A program made the translations under genes and the position numbers. 64,000 bases of DNA from Mantamonas sphyraenae (taxonomy: Eukaryota; CRuMs; Mantamonadidae). The DNA lies in the NCBI GenBank assembly GCA_026936335.1, contig JAPMXV010000042.1, positions 620,001-684,000 on the forward strand, in the 5' to 3' direction. The stretch's first letter is position 1. Each line of letters starts with the position of its first letter. The notes beneath the pieces are model-generated. The model saw only the letters and a list, made by a program, of their open reading frames with translations. It was not told the DNA's origin and searched no databases. Shown in pieces: positions 31,682 through 42,525 of the stretch.

Positions 31682-34600
31682 TCATTCCATGCGCACAATG
31701 CCTTTCTCTGGGAATTGTCGCCAGATGCGAATCTTCTCCGGGGACACGCCGTGCGAATGCTGCAACTCGACATCCAGCGCGTATGGCTGGATATCATTCG
31801 GCAGGTCGATTGCGTCATTGTCTACACTCGTGCCCATGAGTGCGTGCAGACGGAGCAGGTTTGTGTCCTGGGCCTCGTCGTCGTGAGTGCGACGCAGCAG
31901 GAGGCCGATGTTGCCGCCCCAGCCTGCACCGGGACACAGAAAACCAATGCAGTTGAGTTGTCCATGCTCGTTGTCTTCCATGCGATTGAGTTGCAAAGCC
32001 AGGGTGTACGCACGGTGAAGGACGCCATTGGCCGAGTCACCGCGGAAGAGGTGTCGCTTGTCGTGCCACGACTGCATGCCCAGGGCACCTACAAGAAACA
32101 GCCTCTGGAAATCAGACAACAGCACGGCATTGTCCGACTCTGCACATTCTCGAAGCGTGTGTGCGCGGAAAGTGAGCCCTTCTGCCTCTGCGTCGTCGGC
32201 CCAATTGAGCAAGTGTTGCTGCAAACGGGGCCAGTCCAGCTGGGCAACAGAGGAGGAAGCGGTTGTGAGCAACGCACATACTTGTGCAACACGCCAATCC
32301 TCATGTAGCATATACTCTGCCACGTCGAGCATTGGTGTGGTTGCTGTGAGCACGGCAACTTGCGGCGCACTTGTGCCTTGCGCGTACCCCAACAAGCGCA
32401 CGTCAGTTGGGTCTGCACCCACAGCCACGAATGGGATGAAATCTTCACCCTGGGGCTCCGCATGGATCTCCAACGAGGACACATCCACACCATCGGGTAG
32501 CACCATGCATTCCAGAGGCACCTGCGCTCGTTTGACATCCCACTCGGAAACATCCAATGCCAAACGACCGCCCCCCGTGTGTCTCAATAGCGCGAGAGCC
32601 ATGTGGTACTCACGCACGCGCTGGTTGAAGTTTGTGAGCGGGCTGTCTGCTTCACTGTCACTGTGGCTGCTGAGCTGGCGTGTGGAGCCCGTGTCCACGA
32701 TGACGAGGTCGTAGCCAACTTGCTGCAGGTGTGGCGACACGGATGCAAGGAGACTGGGTTCGTGGCCACAGTCGACAAAGGACAGGCGATCTTTCTCGGC
32801 GCAGGCGATAAGCAACGGGTCCATCACACCGGAGGCGACCCCGACCACTTGGTTTTCCACGTCGTGGCACAGTTGAGCCAGCGAAACGGGCTCGTACAGA
32901 AGCGGCGAGTCGCTGGCAATCAGGGAAAGGGTGCTTGTGGCCACAGAAAGCAACAATGCGGCTGAGCTGGACAGACCGGCACCCATGGCCAGGTCGCTGT
33001 CGATGAAAAGATCCAACGATGGCAATTCGACATCTGACAGGCGGTTGCAAACCTCGTTGATCACACCAGCGACGTAGTGGGTCCACACGGGCGCATCGCT
33101 CAGGTCCACTAGGCCCGCATCTGTGTAGGGCATGGTGCACATGCGGGCACCCCTTTGAAGGTTGCGCGAGTACACGCAAAGACGACGCTGGGAAGAAGTG
33201 CGAACAATGCGCACAGCTGTGCACACGCGCTGCGAGACGGCTAGGCCGAACGCACGCATGGACGCCCAGTCTGTGTGTGCGCCTCCACCATTGATGCGGC
33301 CAGCACAACCATACATGCGCTCTGGAGGATCCAATGGGCCATGGATCGATCGGAAACCGGCGCTCAGGCGTTGTGCATCGAGTTGCACCTCTTGATGGGC
33401 GAATTCGTCCACAGCCACATCCATCAGCCTGGACTGCGCCTCCACGTTGTAGCCTGGTCGCCAAGACTCGAGGACAGGGAGCCAGGAGTCACTTGCAAGC
33501 CACGAGAGCATCCATGCGAGTACACGGCGACGCTGTCGAGTAGCATCGTCGTCTGATCCGTGCGCTGATGGCAGCACATCGGCTACAATGGTGTCCACCA
33601 GTTGAATCCAGGATACTTCGGATGCAGTTGTGTGGGCCATGTGGAACACGTGTGGGATGAGCCACTGGTGGAGCAGTTGTTCAGCAGCGTAGGGCTCATG
33701 TGTGCGTTGCAAACGGTTGCTCACTGGAAGGGTGTCCAACACAGCGTGCAACTGAGCCATCCACACGGTGTCGTTGTCCTGTGAGGCCAAGTGGTGTGCC
33801 TCCAGGGAGTGCTCATCCAAACGCACCTGTATGAGCTCTTGTCTGCGTGCGTCCATGCGGTCCATGTCGATCTGCTTGGCCAGCTCGCCAAACGACTGCC
33901 AGTTGTTCACAATGGGAAAGGTGAGGGGCTTTGCACCGTGAAGAGCATCAACACGGTTGGCTCTGCGGTACAAAGGCCATCGGTGGGTGCGCTGGAAGGT
34001 CTGGTTGTGGTCAGAGGTGGTCCCAGCTGAGCTGAGGGTGCACACAAACTCATTTGCAGCCACCAGCAGAGGAGCATGTGCTATGAGATTGCGCTCCTGG
34101 TCTCCACCTTGCTCTGTGAGTCCGTAGGTACGCGAATCAAAGCCCACGACAAGCACCTGGCTGGCCTGACTGATGTGTCCGCCGCCGCCCACAAAACAGC
34201 TTTGGATGGCCACGCATGCATCCGGTGAGGCGGAAGGTTCAATGACGAGCTCCGTATCCTTCTCCAAGTGGATGTACGAGTCGCTGAGCAGTACACAGGC
34301 ATGTGAGTGTGCGTTGGACACCACCAGGCGCCCGCTGCCTGTGATGACCGTGTTGTGGAGCAGGAAAGCGGCTTCGTCCCCGACCTCCAGCTGCACGGTG
34401 TCCGCGACCGTGCTCCCAAAGGTGTGCTGGGACAGAGGAAGCAATCTGGCACGCGTGCGTCCCTCGTTGGTAAATGCACGCATGTACAGCGCCTGCAAAT
34501 AGAGATCAGGCTGGCCCAGGTCGCCGGCAATACACCCTTCGCCAAGGGAGGCCACGTACGTGGTGTACTTGGTCAGTGTGTCAAAGGCGCACTGCCAAAT

Positions 34601-35977
34601 GGCAGTGCCATCGGCTTGCCAAGCTTTCTGGTAGGCGAGCCATTCGTCGTGGTCGGGAAAGTCTGTGGGCGACTTGTCGATGCCGCTGTTCCAGTCGTGT
34701 ACCCACTCTTCACACGGCGTGTGGGGAGCTCCAAACAGGGTGTTTGCGTATCCAAAGGGCAGGGCCTGCCGCACGCTTTGGCCGGGGCTGACCTGCGACT
34801 CGATGGCAGAAAAGGCGTCGTACAGGGCGCGCACCACGTCTTTCTTCAGACCAGCATACATGACGCAGATCAGCACAGATCCCAGCGTGGTCATGGTCAA
34901 CATGATGTATGGGATGGATGGCTTCTCGCGAAAGTCCACCAAGCGCCCGGCGTCGTCAGCAAGAGCGTTGCCTTTGGATGAAAAGGTGAGCAGCTGATCG
35001 GCCAGATACTGCAGCTCAGAGCGCACGACAAGCACACCATCTACAGTAGCACCGTCTCGATCGGCAGCAAAGTCCAGCATGGCCGTGTAGGCCTTGGCAG
35101 AGATGAGGTTTGCAAAGCCGGTCACCTGGCTGGCGACAACCATGCGGTACTTTTCGATGAGATCTTGGGCCTTTTGGGGCATGGGAAGGGTGCAAATGAC
35201 CATGTCTGCATCGGAGGGGAGCTGGTTGAGCGGATTGCCGGCAACGGTGACGCTTTCAGGGACGAGATCGTAGTCCGAGGCGCACAGGATAGCCCACTCT
35301 TTGCCCTGGTTCGGGAACTGCGAGGCAAAGGCAGTGCTGGAAAGCATGGAGACTTCCCACACCAACTCGTCCAGCAGCTTGTACATGCCCTGGTAGCTGA
35401 AGAAGAGGGTCAAGAGGTAGTTGCGTGTCTTGCGTCCTCCATCCTGGGCGAGGAGAGACGAAGCATGTACGAGGAGCAGGGTAAGTGGACAATGTATGAA
35501 TGCGCACATGTCACCCAGCGCATTCGGTGGCTCGTCGTCCCAAACGTACCAGGATAAAGTGGATTGCGTTCTCGTCGCGGGCAACCGCCTTGTCGCTGTC
35601 CAAGCTCTCGCTGTACAGCAGATCACCAATCTTGAACAGGCCAACGAGATCTGCGAGGTGTGCATACCAATGTCCAACAGCAGGGCGTGAGTGTGAGTGC
35701 GTGACTGAGTGGGTTGGCGCGTGGAAGCAGAAGCGCAACCCTCCGACGTACCGTGTGCATACGTGCCTGGCTCCTCGTGGCTGAGGAGAACATGGCAGCC
35801 AGGATACTTGGAGAGGACGTCGGATGCAATGCGGCTGGCGTACATATGACCCGCTTGTGCGCCGGTAAACAGTTTGAGGTTGGTACAGAACAAGCGAGGA
35901 CCCCAGGAGCCATCCACAAGAGCTGAGCGGACAGCATCGCGCAGAGCAAGGTTTTCCGAGGTGGACAGGGCCTGCAT
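31682..35977 (-). CDS. Bifunctional sugar nucleotidyltransferase / GHMP (galactokinase-type) sugar kinase fusion
   Basis: Exons are 35977-35752, 35650-35550 and 35443-31682, giving 1362 aa. The N-terminal half looks like a nucleotidyltransferase: YAHDLVGLFKIGDLLYSES, an SDADMVICTLPMPQKAQ strand-helix, VDGVLVVRSE, and GRLVDFREKP, which resembles the F-x-EKP box of sugar-1-phosphate transferases. A beta-helix-like stretch follows (about 560-650; LLHNTVITGSGRLVVSNAHSHACVLLSDSYIHLE). The C-terminal half is a GHMP kinase: AGRINGGGAHTDW, the ATP loop MGAGLSSSAALLL, ENQVVGVASGVMDPLLIAC, and CPGAGWGGNIGLLL. The architecture parallels FKP/FKGP (L-fucose kinase plus GDP-fucose pyrophosphorylase), but the kinase motifs look galactokinase-like and GSGG..T is absent. 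Predicted: sugar to sugar-1-P to NDP-sugar. It is head-to-head with GDP-mannose epimerase. An upstream in-frame Met (36082) is possible but leaves only 5 nt before the neighbour's ATG. Confidence 0.82.
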   Translation of the reverse strand: MQALSTSENLALRDAVRSALVDGSWGPRLFCTNLKLFTGAQAGHMYASRIASDVLSKYPGCHVLLSHEEPGTYAHGTSEGCASASTRQPTQSRTHTHALLLDIGMHTSQISLACSRLVICCTARAWTATRRLPATRTQSTLSWYVWDDEPPNALGDMCAFIHCPLTLLLVHASSLLAQDGGRKTRNYLLTLFFSYQGMYKLLDELVWEVSMLSSTAFASQFPNQGKEWAILCASDYDLVPESVTVAGNPLNQLPSDADMVICTLPMPQKAQDLIEKYRMVVASQVTGFANLISAKAYTAMLDFAADRDGATVDGVLVVRSELQYLADQLLTFSSKGNALADDAGRLVDFREKPSIPYIMLTMTTLGSVLICVMYAGLKKDVVRALYDAFSAIESQVSPGQSVRQALPFGYANTLFGAPHTPCEEWVHDWNSGIDKSPTDFPDHDEWLAYQKAWQADGTAIWQCAFDTLTKYTTYVASLGEGCIAGDLGQPDLYLQALYMRAFTNEGRTRARLLPLSQHTFGSTVADTVQLEVGDEAAFLLHNTVITGSGRLVVSNAHSHACVLLSDSYIHLEKDTELVIEPSASPDACVAIQSCFVGGGGHISQASQVLVVGFDSRTYGLTEQGGDQERNLIAHAPLLVAANEFVCTLSSAGTTSDHNQTFQRTHRWPLYRRANRVDALHGAKPLTFPIVNNWQSFGELAKQIDMDRMDARRQELIQVRLDEHSLEAHHLASQDNDTVWMAQLHAVLDTLPVSNRLQRTHEPYAAEQLLHQWLIPHVFHMAHTTASEVSWIQLVDTIVADVLPSAHGSDDDATRQRRRVLAWMLSWLASDSWLPVLESWRPGYNVEAQSRLMDVAVDEFAHQEVQLDAQRLSAGFRSIHGPLDPPERMYGCAGRINGGGAHTDWASMRAFGLAVSQRVCTAVRIVRTSSQRRLCVYSRNLQRGARMCTMPYTDAGLVDLSDAPVWTHYVAGVINEVCNRLSDVELPSLDLFIDSDLAMGAGLSSSAALLLSVATSTLSLIASDSPLLYEPVSLAQLCHDVENQVVGVASGVMDPLLIACAEKDRLSFVDCGHEPSLLASVSPHLQQVGYDLVIVDTGSTRQLSSHSDSEADSPLTNFNQRVREYHMALALLRHTGGGRLALDVSEWDVKRAQVPLECMVLPDGVDVSSLEIHAEPQGEDFIPFVAVGADPTDVRLLGYAQGTSAPQVAVLTATTPMLDVAEYMLHEDWRVAQVCALLTTASSSVAQLDWPRLQQHLLNWADDAEAEGLTFRAHTLRECAESDNAVLLSDFQRLFLVGALGMQSWHDKRHLFRGDSANGVLHRAYTLALQLNRMEDNEHGQLNCIGFLCPGAGWGGNIGLLLRRTHDDEAQDTNLLRLHALMGTSVDNDAIDLPNDIQPYALDVELQHSHGVSPEKIRIWRQFPEKGIVRME

Positions 35978-36087
35978 GACGTGTAGGTTCGGGCGGGGGG
36001 CGGGCGTGGGTTGTGAGGAGAAAAGGTGGAGGCGGGGGCGAAGAGAGGCGACGTCGCGGCCAACCCTTTCGAGCAGAAGCAAAGAGC
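35978..36087. promoter_or_regulatory. Presumed bidirectional promoter between sugar kinase fusion and GDP-mannose epimerase
   Basis: Only 110 nt separate the two divergent start codons, so the 5' UTRs and core promoters must lie here or in the first exons. The stretch is G-rich on the plus strand (ggcgggggg-like). No TATA box is seen. Co-regulation of the two genes is an inference from the arrangement. Confidence 0.5.
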
Positions 36088-37678
36088 ATGTCGTCTGGAA
36101 AAAGATTGTCGCCGGAAGAGCCGCTGACTGTGTGTGTGGCTGGAGGTGCGGGTTTCATTGGCTCGCACACGGCATTGAAGTTGAAAGAGGAGGGCCACAC
36201 AGTGATCGTGGCCGACTGGAAGAACAACGAGTTTATGGATCAAAGCGAGTACTGCGACACATTCCACCTTGTGGACCTGCGCACGCTGGAGAACTGCTTG
36301 GAAGTGACCAAAGGTTGCGATTGGGTGCTCAATTTCGCGGCAGACATGGGAGGTAAGGCGTGGAGGCGAGGTGGCGGGTGCGGTGCATTGGCCCACCGCA
36401 AGCAGTTTTCCCCAATTTGGCAGGGCCCTGAGCAGGGCACCCTGTTGCGCGATCGCTGACACAGTCTGTCGGTGTTCTACAGGCATGGGCTTCATCCAGA
36501 GCAACCACAGCGTGATCCTTTACAACAACACGATGATCAGGTGCGTGGTCAAAAAGAGAGTTTACACCTTGCGCGTGAGGCGCTGACACCCGTCGGGTTT
36601 CGCCTTTGCACGCGTCCTCCCACAGCTTCAACCTGGCCGAGGCCGCACGCCAGAACGGCGTGAAGCGCTTCTTTTATGCATCGAGTGCCTGTGTGTATCC
36701 GGAGCACATCCAGATGACAGAAGATCTGCAGGAAGGTGGGTGTGCGCAAAGACGTTTCGGAGCGGTTTTTTCGGTGAGGCTGGTCTCGGGACCTCTCCCG
36801 AGACCAGGGGAAGCATGGGCGTTCTGTGCGGCATCACCGACAACACAGGGCACTGACACGTGATGCGTGCTACATGGGGCCACACTCGGAATCGTGCCTG
36901 CGTAGGCCTGAAGGAAGATATGGCGTGGCCTGCACAGCCGCAGGATGCGTACGGCATTGAAAAGATCTGCTCGGAAGAACTGCTCATGTACTACCACAAG
37001 GACTTCCCTGAGATGGAGACGCGCATCGCACGATTCCACAACATCTACGGCCCGCGCGGCAGCTGGCGAGGTGAGTTTGTTGCGTGAGAAGCGGCTGCTG
37101 CTGTGGTGTTGCTGGTGTCTCGCCTCCTCTCGCTCACGCTCACACGGGTCGTGTACTTGTGTCTTGGTGTCTTGGTGTCTTGGTGTCTGGCAGGCGGTCG
37201 CGAAAAGGCCCCTGCTGCGTTCTGCCGCAAAGTGCTGTCGTCGGAATCGGAGTTTGAGATGTGGGGCTCGGGCAAGCAGACGCGCTCGTTCTGCCTGGTG
37301 GATGACTGCGTGGAGGGCGTGCTGCGTCTCATGCAGTCGGACTACAAGAAGCCTATCAACATCGGTTCGGAAGAGATGGTGAGCATGGACCAAATGGCCA
37401 AGCTGATCATGACTTTCGAGGACAAGCAGCTGGAAATCAAACACATCGACGGGCCCGAGGGTGTCAAAGGTCGCAACAGCAACAACGAACTGATTCGTGA
37501 GGTGTTGGGATGGGAGCCGACCACCAAACTGGAGGATGGTCTGCGCCTGACCTACAACTGGATCAAGGAGCAGATTGAGGCTGAGCAGGCACAGGGTATC
37601 GAGGAGGACTACAGCCACTCTGAGGTGGTTCCTGCACATGCCCCGTCGCAGCTGGGCGAAACCTTGGACAAGGAGTGA
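36088..37678 (+). CDS. GME: GDP-mannose 3,5-epimerase (GME)
   Basis: Extended short-chain dehydrogenase/reductase converting GDP-D-mannose to GDP-L-galactose (and GDP-L-gulose). Exons are 36088-36352, 36483-36540, 36626-36735, 36906-37070 and 37194-37678, giving 360 aa, close to plant GME (about 377). Rossmann motif GGAGFIGSH lies at about 20-28; NFAADMGGMGFIQSNHS spans the junction of exons 1 and 2. The active-site Cys is in SSACVYPE (Cys130), with Tyr160-x3-Lys164 in DAYGIEK. The KAPAAFCRKVL and W-G-S-G-K-Q-TRSF substrate motifs and an NxNNxxIxxxLGWEP tail follow. Intron motifs CTGACAC occur three times. In plants this is the committed step to L-galactose and vitamin C. Here it is paired with a sugar kinase/nucleotidyltransferase. 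Confidence 0.95.
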
Positions 37679-37737
37679 ACGCAAGCTGCAAATGGCGGAG
37701 AGGAGAAATGGAAAACGCAAAGCAGACGCCGTGTGAA

Positions 37738-38636
37738 TCAATTTAGTGAATCCAGCACCCGGTGAAACAGTAGCGTGAACATCTCTGTGGTGAAGACGTA
37801 CGTCAGCCCGGTTTCCATGCGCACACGACTCCGTACAAGGCCACAGTGCGTCCTGTGGTGGACTTGGGTCTGCTATGGCTTACCATACACGTTATCGCCG
37901 CTCTTGGCTGACGTTTCAAAATAATAAAACGAGTACTGGTCTGCATACTCCTGGCCCTCCTCTGAGGAGACGGCGCGTTGCTTGGTGTCGCACTTGTTTG
38001 CACAAAGCACGACAACGGGTGGCAGCCCGTATTTGCGAGCCTCGTCCAACCAGTCGTCCAAGGCCTCAAACGTGCGGCGTGACGACACGTCGTATACCAA
38101 GAGTGCCTGTGCGTGTGGGCGAGCGATGGAAATGTGTCTGTGGCGTGAGCGGGCGGGGGTGGAACGAACTGAACACAACGGATTCTTGCGCGCCAAAAAC
38201 CCACCCCCTGTGCCATATCGTAGAACTCGTTGCGCACTTCCAGGTGGTACTCTGAGCCGCTCATGTCCCAAATGTTGACGCGCACGTCCTGGCCGTCGAT
38301 GTCCACCTTGTGCACGCCGTAGTCGACACCAATGGTTGAGTAGTACTTTTCCACAAACTGGGCAAAGGAAGGGTCAGTGGCTGCCAAACTGCTCTTGTAT
38401 GTGTGTGTGTGTGTGCGTGTGTGTGTGTATGTGCTGAATTGTGCGGATTGGTGGTCACGCAACGATACAGAGTCTGGCCGTACCTTTTCTTCTGCAAAGC
38501 GTTTCACAAGGCAGGTCTTGCCGACGCGCACTTGGCCCATGGTAACAATCTTGATGCGGCGTATCTTGGCCACTTCAGCAGAGATCGTCTCCGTGTCCAA
38601 CGAGGGGCGCTGGATGACGTCCTCGGAGCTGCTCAT
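37738..38636 (-). CDS. RBJ-like (DNAJC27-related) small GTPase lacking a J domain
   Basis: Exons are 38636-38484, 38357-38205, 38106-37884 and 37784-37738, giving 191 aa. G1 is MGQVRVGKTCLVKR (Lys40-Thr41); the switch I Thr is in YYSTIGVDYG. Switch II is WDMSGSEYHLEVRNEFY, lacking the catalytic Gln of DTAGQ, as in RBJ/DNAJC27. G4 is CANKCD and G5 ETSAKSG. The last exon gives EMFTLLFHRVLDSLN and then stops: no J domain and no C-terminal Cys for prenylation. Missing Gln and lipid site suggest a slow-cycling, soluble GTPase. RBJ-type proteins are linked to MAPK signalling in animals and are common in flagellates. It is divergent from POLD1, 155 nt apart. Confidence 0.9.
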
Positions 38637-38791
38637 CACGTGGCAGAGCAGTTTGAATTGACTTCCACGTCGCACTCGCAATCCATGGCATGTGAAGGGT
38701 GTCTTGGCAAAACCAGTGATTCCTTGTTGTTCTCCGCCTTGAAACCCACATGTGCTGGTGATGGTGCGCATCGCGGGGCAGTCAATTCCAG

Positions 38792-38800
38792 ATGAGCAGC

Positions 38801-38834
<34 letters not shown>

Positions 38835-41800
38835 GTAGTAGCAGCAGCAGCAGCAGCGACGAGGGTACGCGCCAGTCGCTGAAGCGTGAGCAAATGGACG
38901 ACGACGAGGAGATGGATCTGGAGGATGAGGACTTTTTTGCAGAAGAGAAGCGCACAAAGATGCAGCGCACAGAGAGCGCGATGAGCAGTTCCTCGTACTC
39001 GCTGGTTGTCGACGATTACGACGAAGATGAGGATATGGTACGTGTGGCGTGCAATGCATGGTGGTGGAGGTGCGGGAGAACCTTCTTCTGTGCGTCTCAG
39101 AGAGACCGAGAGAGAAAGAAAGTGTGTTGTGTGCCAATCGGCGACTGACGTGCGGCTGATCACTCGTTTCCGTGCTCAGTTTCCCGAGGAGTTTGAACTC
39201 GATGAGTACAAACTGGACGCGCTGGACGCTGTTGCAGACATCGAGAAGCAGTGGAGCAGGCCGCCCCTGCCCGAGCTGGATCCCCTGGACGATACCATCG
39301 GTAGGTTGCGGATCTCGGGAAAAGCGCGCCAAATTGGCGCGTTTTTGGTGGCGTTTTGTTGACTGCGTCACATGTGTTTGCCGTGCCCATGTGTATCCGC
39401 CACGGCTCACATCGTTCCCCCCACACAGTGTTCCAGCAGCTGGATGTTGACTACACAGTGATTCCGCAGCCTGTGCCTGGCATGCCGGGCAAGCAGAAGG
39501 GCAAGGTTCCCGAAGTGCGAATGTACGGCGTGACACAAGAGGGCAACTCGGTGGCTGTGCACGTCCATGGCTTCCTCCCCTACATGTACATAGAGGCACC
39601 GCCCAACTTCTCGGGCGACAAGTGCGCCGAGGTGCGGCAGTTCCTCAATGACCAGCTGCAAAAGCGAGTGCGTGATCGAGACCAGTGCGACGAGTATTGC
39701 CTCGCTGTGGACCTCGTGGAAAAGAGCTCCATCATGGGCTACGACCCAAACGGCACTGTCGTGCCGTTCTTGCGCATCTGCGTCTCGCTGCCCTCACACA
39801 TCCCGACTCTGCGAAAGCTCTGTTCCGACGGCATTGCCATCCCCGGCGCGTCCTATCGCGAGTACCAGACCTACGAGGCCAATCTCCAGTTTGTCCTGCG
39901 CTTCATGATTGACCAAAAGGTGGTGGGTGGTAACTGGATCGAGCTGCCTGCAGGCACCTACAAGGTGCGCTCTGCAAGTCGCAAGGAGCTGCGTTGCCAG
40001 CTGGAGGTTGATGTGGCCTACGACGAGTTTGTCAGCCACGAACCCGTCGGAGATTGGTCGCACCTCGCTCCCATGCGCATCATGAGCTTTGACATCGAGT
40101 GTGCCGGTCGCAAGGGCCACTTTCCTGACGCAAAAATCGACAAGGTCATCCAGATTGCCAATGTGGTGCAGGTGCAAGGCGAATCGGACACCCTCATCAA
40201 GAACGTGATGGTGCTGGGCACCTGTGCAAACATTGTGGGCACAGACGTCCTCACATACTCTTCCGAGGCCGATTTGCTCATGGCCTGGCGGCGCTTCGTG
40301 GAGATCTGCGACCCAGACATCATCACGGGCTACAACATCGTCAACTTTGATCTGCCTTACCTCATTGACCGCGCAGCGGCTCTTGACAGCACGCAGTGCA
40401 GTGGGTTCCCGCTCCTTGGGCGGGTTATGCGCAAGCGATCCGTCATCAAGACTCAGACGTTCTCCTCCAAGGCATACGGCACCCGCGAGAACAAGGACAT
40501 CAACATTGAGGGCCGCGTGCAGTTTGACCTTTTGCAAATCATCAGGCGCGAGCACAAGTTGAGCTCGTACACGCTCAACGCAGTCAGCGCAACCTTTCTC
40601 AACGAGCAGAAGGAGGATGTGCACCATTCCATCATCACAGAGTTGCACGAAGGCAACGACGAAACCCGCCGACGCCTGGCTGTGTACTGCGTGAAAGACG
40701 CCGCGCTTCCGTTGAAGCTGCTCAACAAGCTCATGGCTCTGATCAATCACATCGAGATGGCGCGTGTGACGGGCGTGCCCATTCCGTGGCTTCTGACACG
40801 CGGTCAAACCATCAAGGTCATCTCGCAGCTGTACCGCAAGGCCAACGCCATGGACATGCTCATTCCGGTCGTGCCTTCGCAGGCCAACGGCGACGCAGTC
40901 GCCTACGAAGGCGCCACGGTGATTGAACCTGTGCGTGGCTTCTACCGAGAACCCATTGCCACTCTCGACTTTTCCTCACTGTATCCGTCCATCATGATGG
41001 CCAACAACCTGTGCTACTCGACTCTGATTAGCAAAGCCAAGTCGCGGGAGATGCCCAAGGACGATTTTATTGTCACGCCCACAGGGGACCACTTTGCGCG
41101 CGCGCATGTGCGCAAAGGACTGTTGCCAATCATTTTGGAGGAGCTGCTGAGTGCGCGAAAGAAGGCCAAGGCCGACCTGAAGAAAGAGACGGACAAGTTC
41201 AAGAAGGGGGTGCTCAACGGACGCCAGCTGGCGTTGAAGATCTCAGCCAACTCCGTGTACGGTTTCACGGGTGCCACGATCGGCAAGCTGCCGTGTCTGG
41301 AGATTTCCAGCAGCACGACTGCATTTGGACGCGAGATGATCGAGCTGACCAAGAACACGGTGGAGAAGGAGTATCCCGGGGCCAAGGTCGTCTACGGTGA
41401 CACAGATTCAGTGATGATCAAGTTTGCCAACGCGGAAACGGTGGCCGAGTCGATGGAACTGGGCCATGTGGCCGCGAAGCTGGTGACGGCAAAGTTCCCG
41501 CAGCCGATCCGGTTGGAGTTTGAAAAAGTGTACTACCCGTACCTGCTGATCAACAAGAAACGCTACGCAGGGCTGTACTGGACCAATGCAGACAAGTACG
41601 ATAAGTTGGACACCAAGGGTATCGAAACGGTGCGCCGCGACAACTGTTTGCTTGTGCGCAAGGTGATCAGCACCTGCCTGAACAAGATTCTTATCGAACA
41701 GGATCTGGACGGTGCGATCGAGTACACCAAAGGTCAGATCAGCGACCTGCTGCAGAACAGGCTGGACCTGTCCTACCTGGTGATCACCAAGTCGCTGAGC

Positions 41801-42451
41801 AAGGACAACGAGCAGTACAACGCGTCGCAGGCACACGCAGCGCTGGCTGCACGCATGCGCAAGCGTGACCCGGGCTCTGCACCGCGGGTCGGTGACCGTG
41901 TACCCTACGTCATGATCAAGGCGGGCAAGAATGCAAAGGGAGTGGACAAGAGCGAGGACCCCATCTACGTGCTGGAGAACAATCTGAGCATCGACACGAC
42001 GTACTACCTTGAGAATCAGCTGTCCAAACCGCTGCTGCGCATCTTTTCACCCATCATTGGTGAGCGGGACGCCGAAACGCTGCTGAAGGGGTCGCACACG
42101 TTTTCCAAGCAGAAACAGACACCCACGCATGGGAAGGGCATCATGAAGTTTGCAGTGAAACATCTGACGTGTATCGGGTGCCGTTCCGTGCTCTCGGGAT
42201 CGGAAAAGTCATTGTGCAACAACTGCAAGGAGAACGAAGCATTCTACTTCCGGCGCTCGATGGATCGTCTGGCAGAAACAGAGCAGCTGCATGCCAAGCT
42301 GTGGACTCAGTGCCAGCGCTGCCAGGGCTCTCTGCATCAGGACGTGTTGTGCACGAACAAGGATTGTCCCATTTTCTACTCGCGCAAAAAGGTCCAGAAG
42401 GACATGAAGGAGGCACAGAAGGTGGTGGATCGGTTCAACATCAACTGGTGA
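38792..42451 (+). CDS. POLD1: DNA polymerase delta catalytic subunit
   Basis: B-family replicative polymerase for the lagging strand. Exons are 38792-39037, 39180-39300 and 39429-42451, giving 1129 aa. After Met come about 22 serines encoded by an AGC repeat, then an acidic leader. Exonuclease motif I is MSFDIECAGRKGHFP. The polymerase motifs are DFSSLYPSIMMANNLCYSTL (A), LALKISANSVYGFTGA (B) and VVYGDTDSVMIKF (C), so it is catalytically intact. The C-terminus has CysA (CIGCRS...CNNC) for PCNA-linked function and CysB (CQRCQG...CTNKDC), which carries the Fe-S cluster and binds the B subunit. Length fits the family (about 1100). The N-terminal Ser tract is unusual. Confidence 0.97.
38795..38860 (+). 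repeat. AGC trinucleotide repeat coding poly-Ser at the POLD1 N-terminus
   Basis: About twenty-two serine codons directly after ATG, AGC with sparse AGT interruptions. It forms the extreme N-terminus of DNA polymerase delta. Confidence 0.9.
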
Positions 42452-42525
42452 GCAGGTTGCTGAGAGGTATGTGTGGTGTGTGTGGGTGCGAATTCGAATG
42501 AACACCACCTCGACCACAACAAAAA

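Noticed and set aside
35501-35751. Continuous 1466-codon frame of the sugar kinase gene read through the 35442-35751 region
   Set aside because: The uninterrupted frame includes intron sequence; splicing at 35752/35650 and 35550/35443 restores a coherent YAHDLVGLFKIGDLLYSES...DGGRKTRNY protein.
31800-35980. Identification of the kinase fusion as plain L-fucokinase (FCSK) or plant arabinokinase
   Set aside because: The GSGGAT motif of the pyrophosphorylase half and the GGWSDTP kinase motif of FCSK are absent, and the arabinokinase glycosyltransferase-like N-terminus was not recognised; only the general architecture supports an FKP-like call.
23885-38860. CAG/AGC arrays considered as CRISPR-like or satellite repeats
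   Set aside because: They are simple trinucleotide runs inside reading frames, without spacers or a longer repeat unit.
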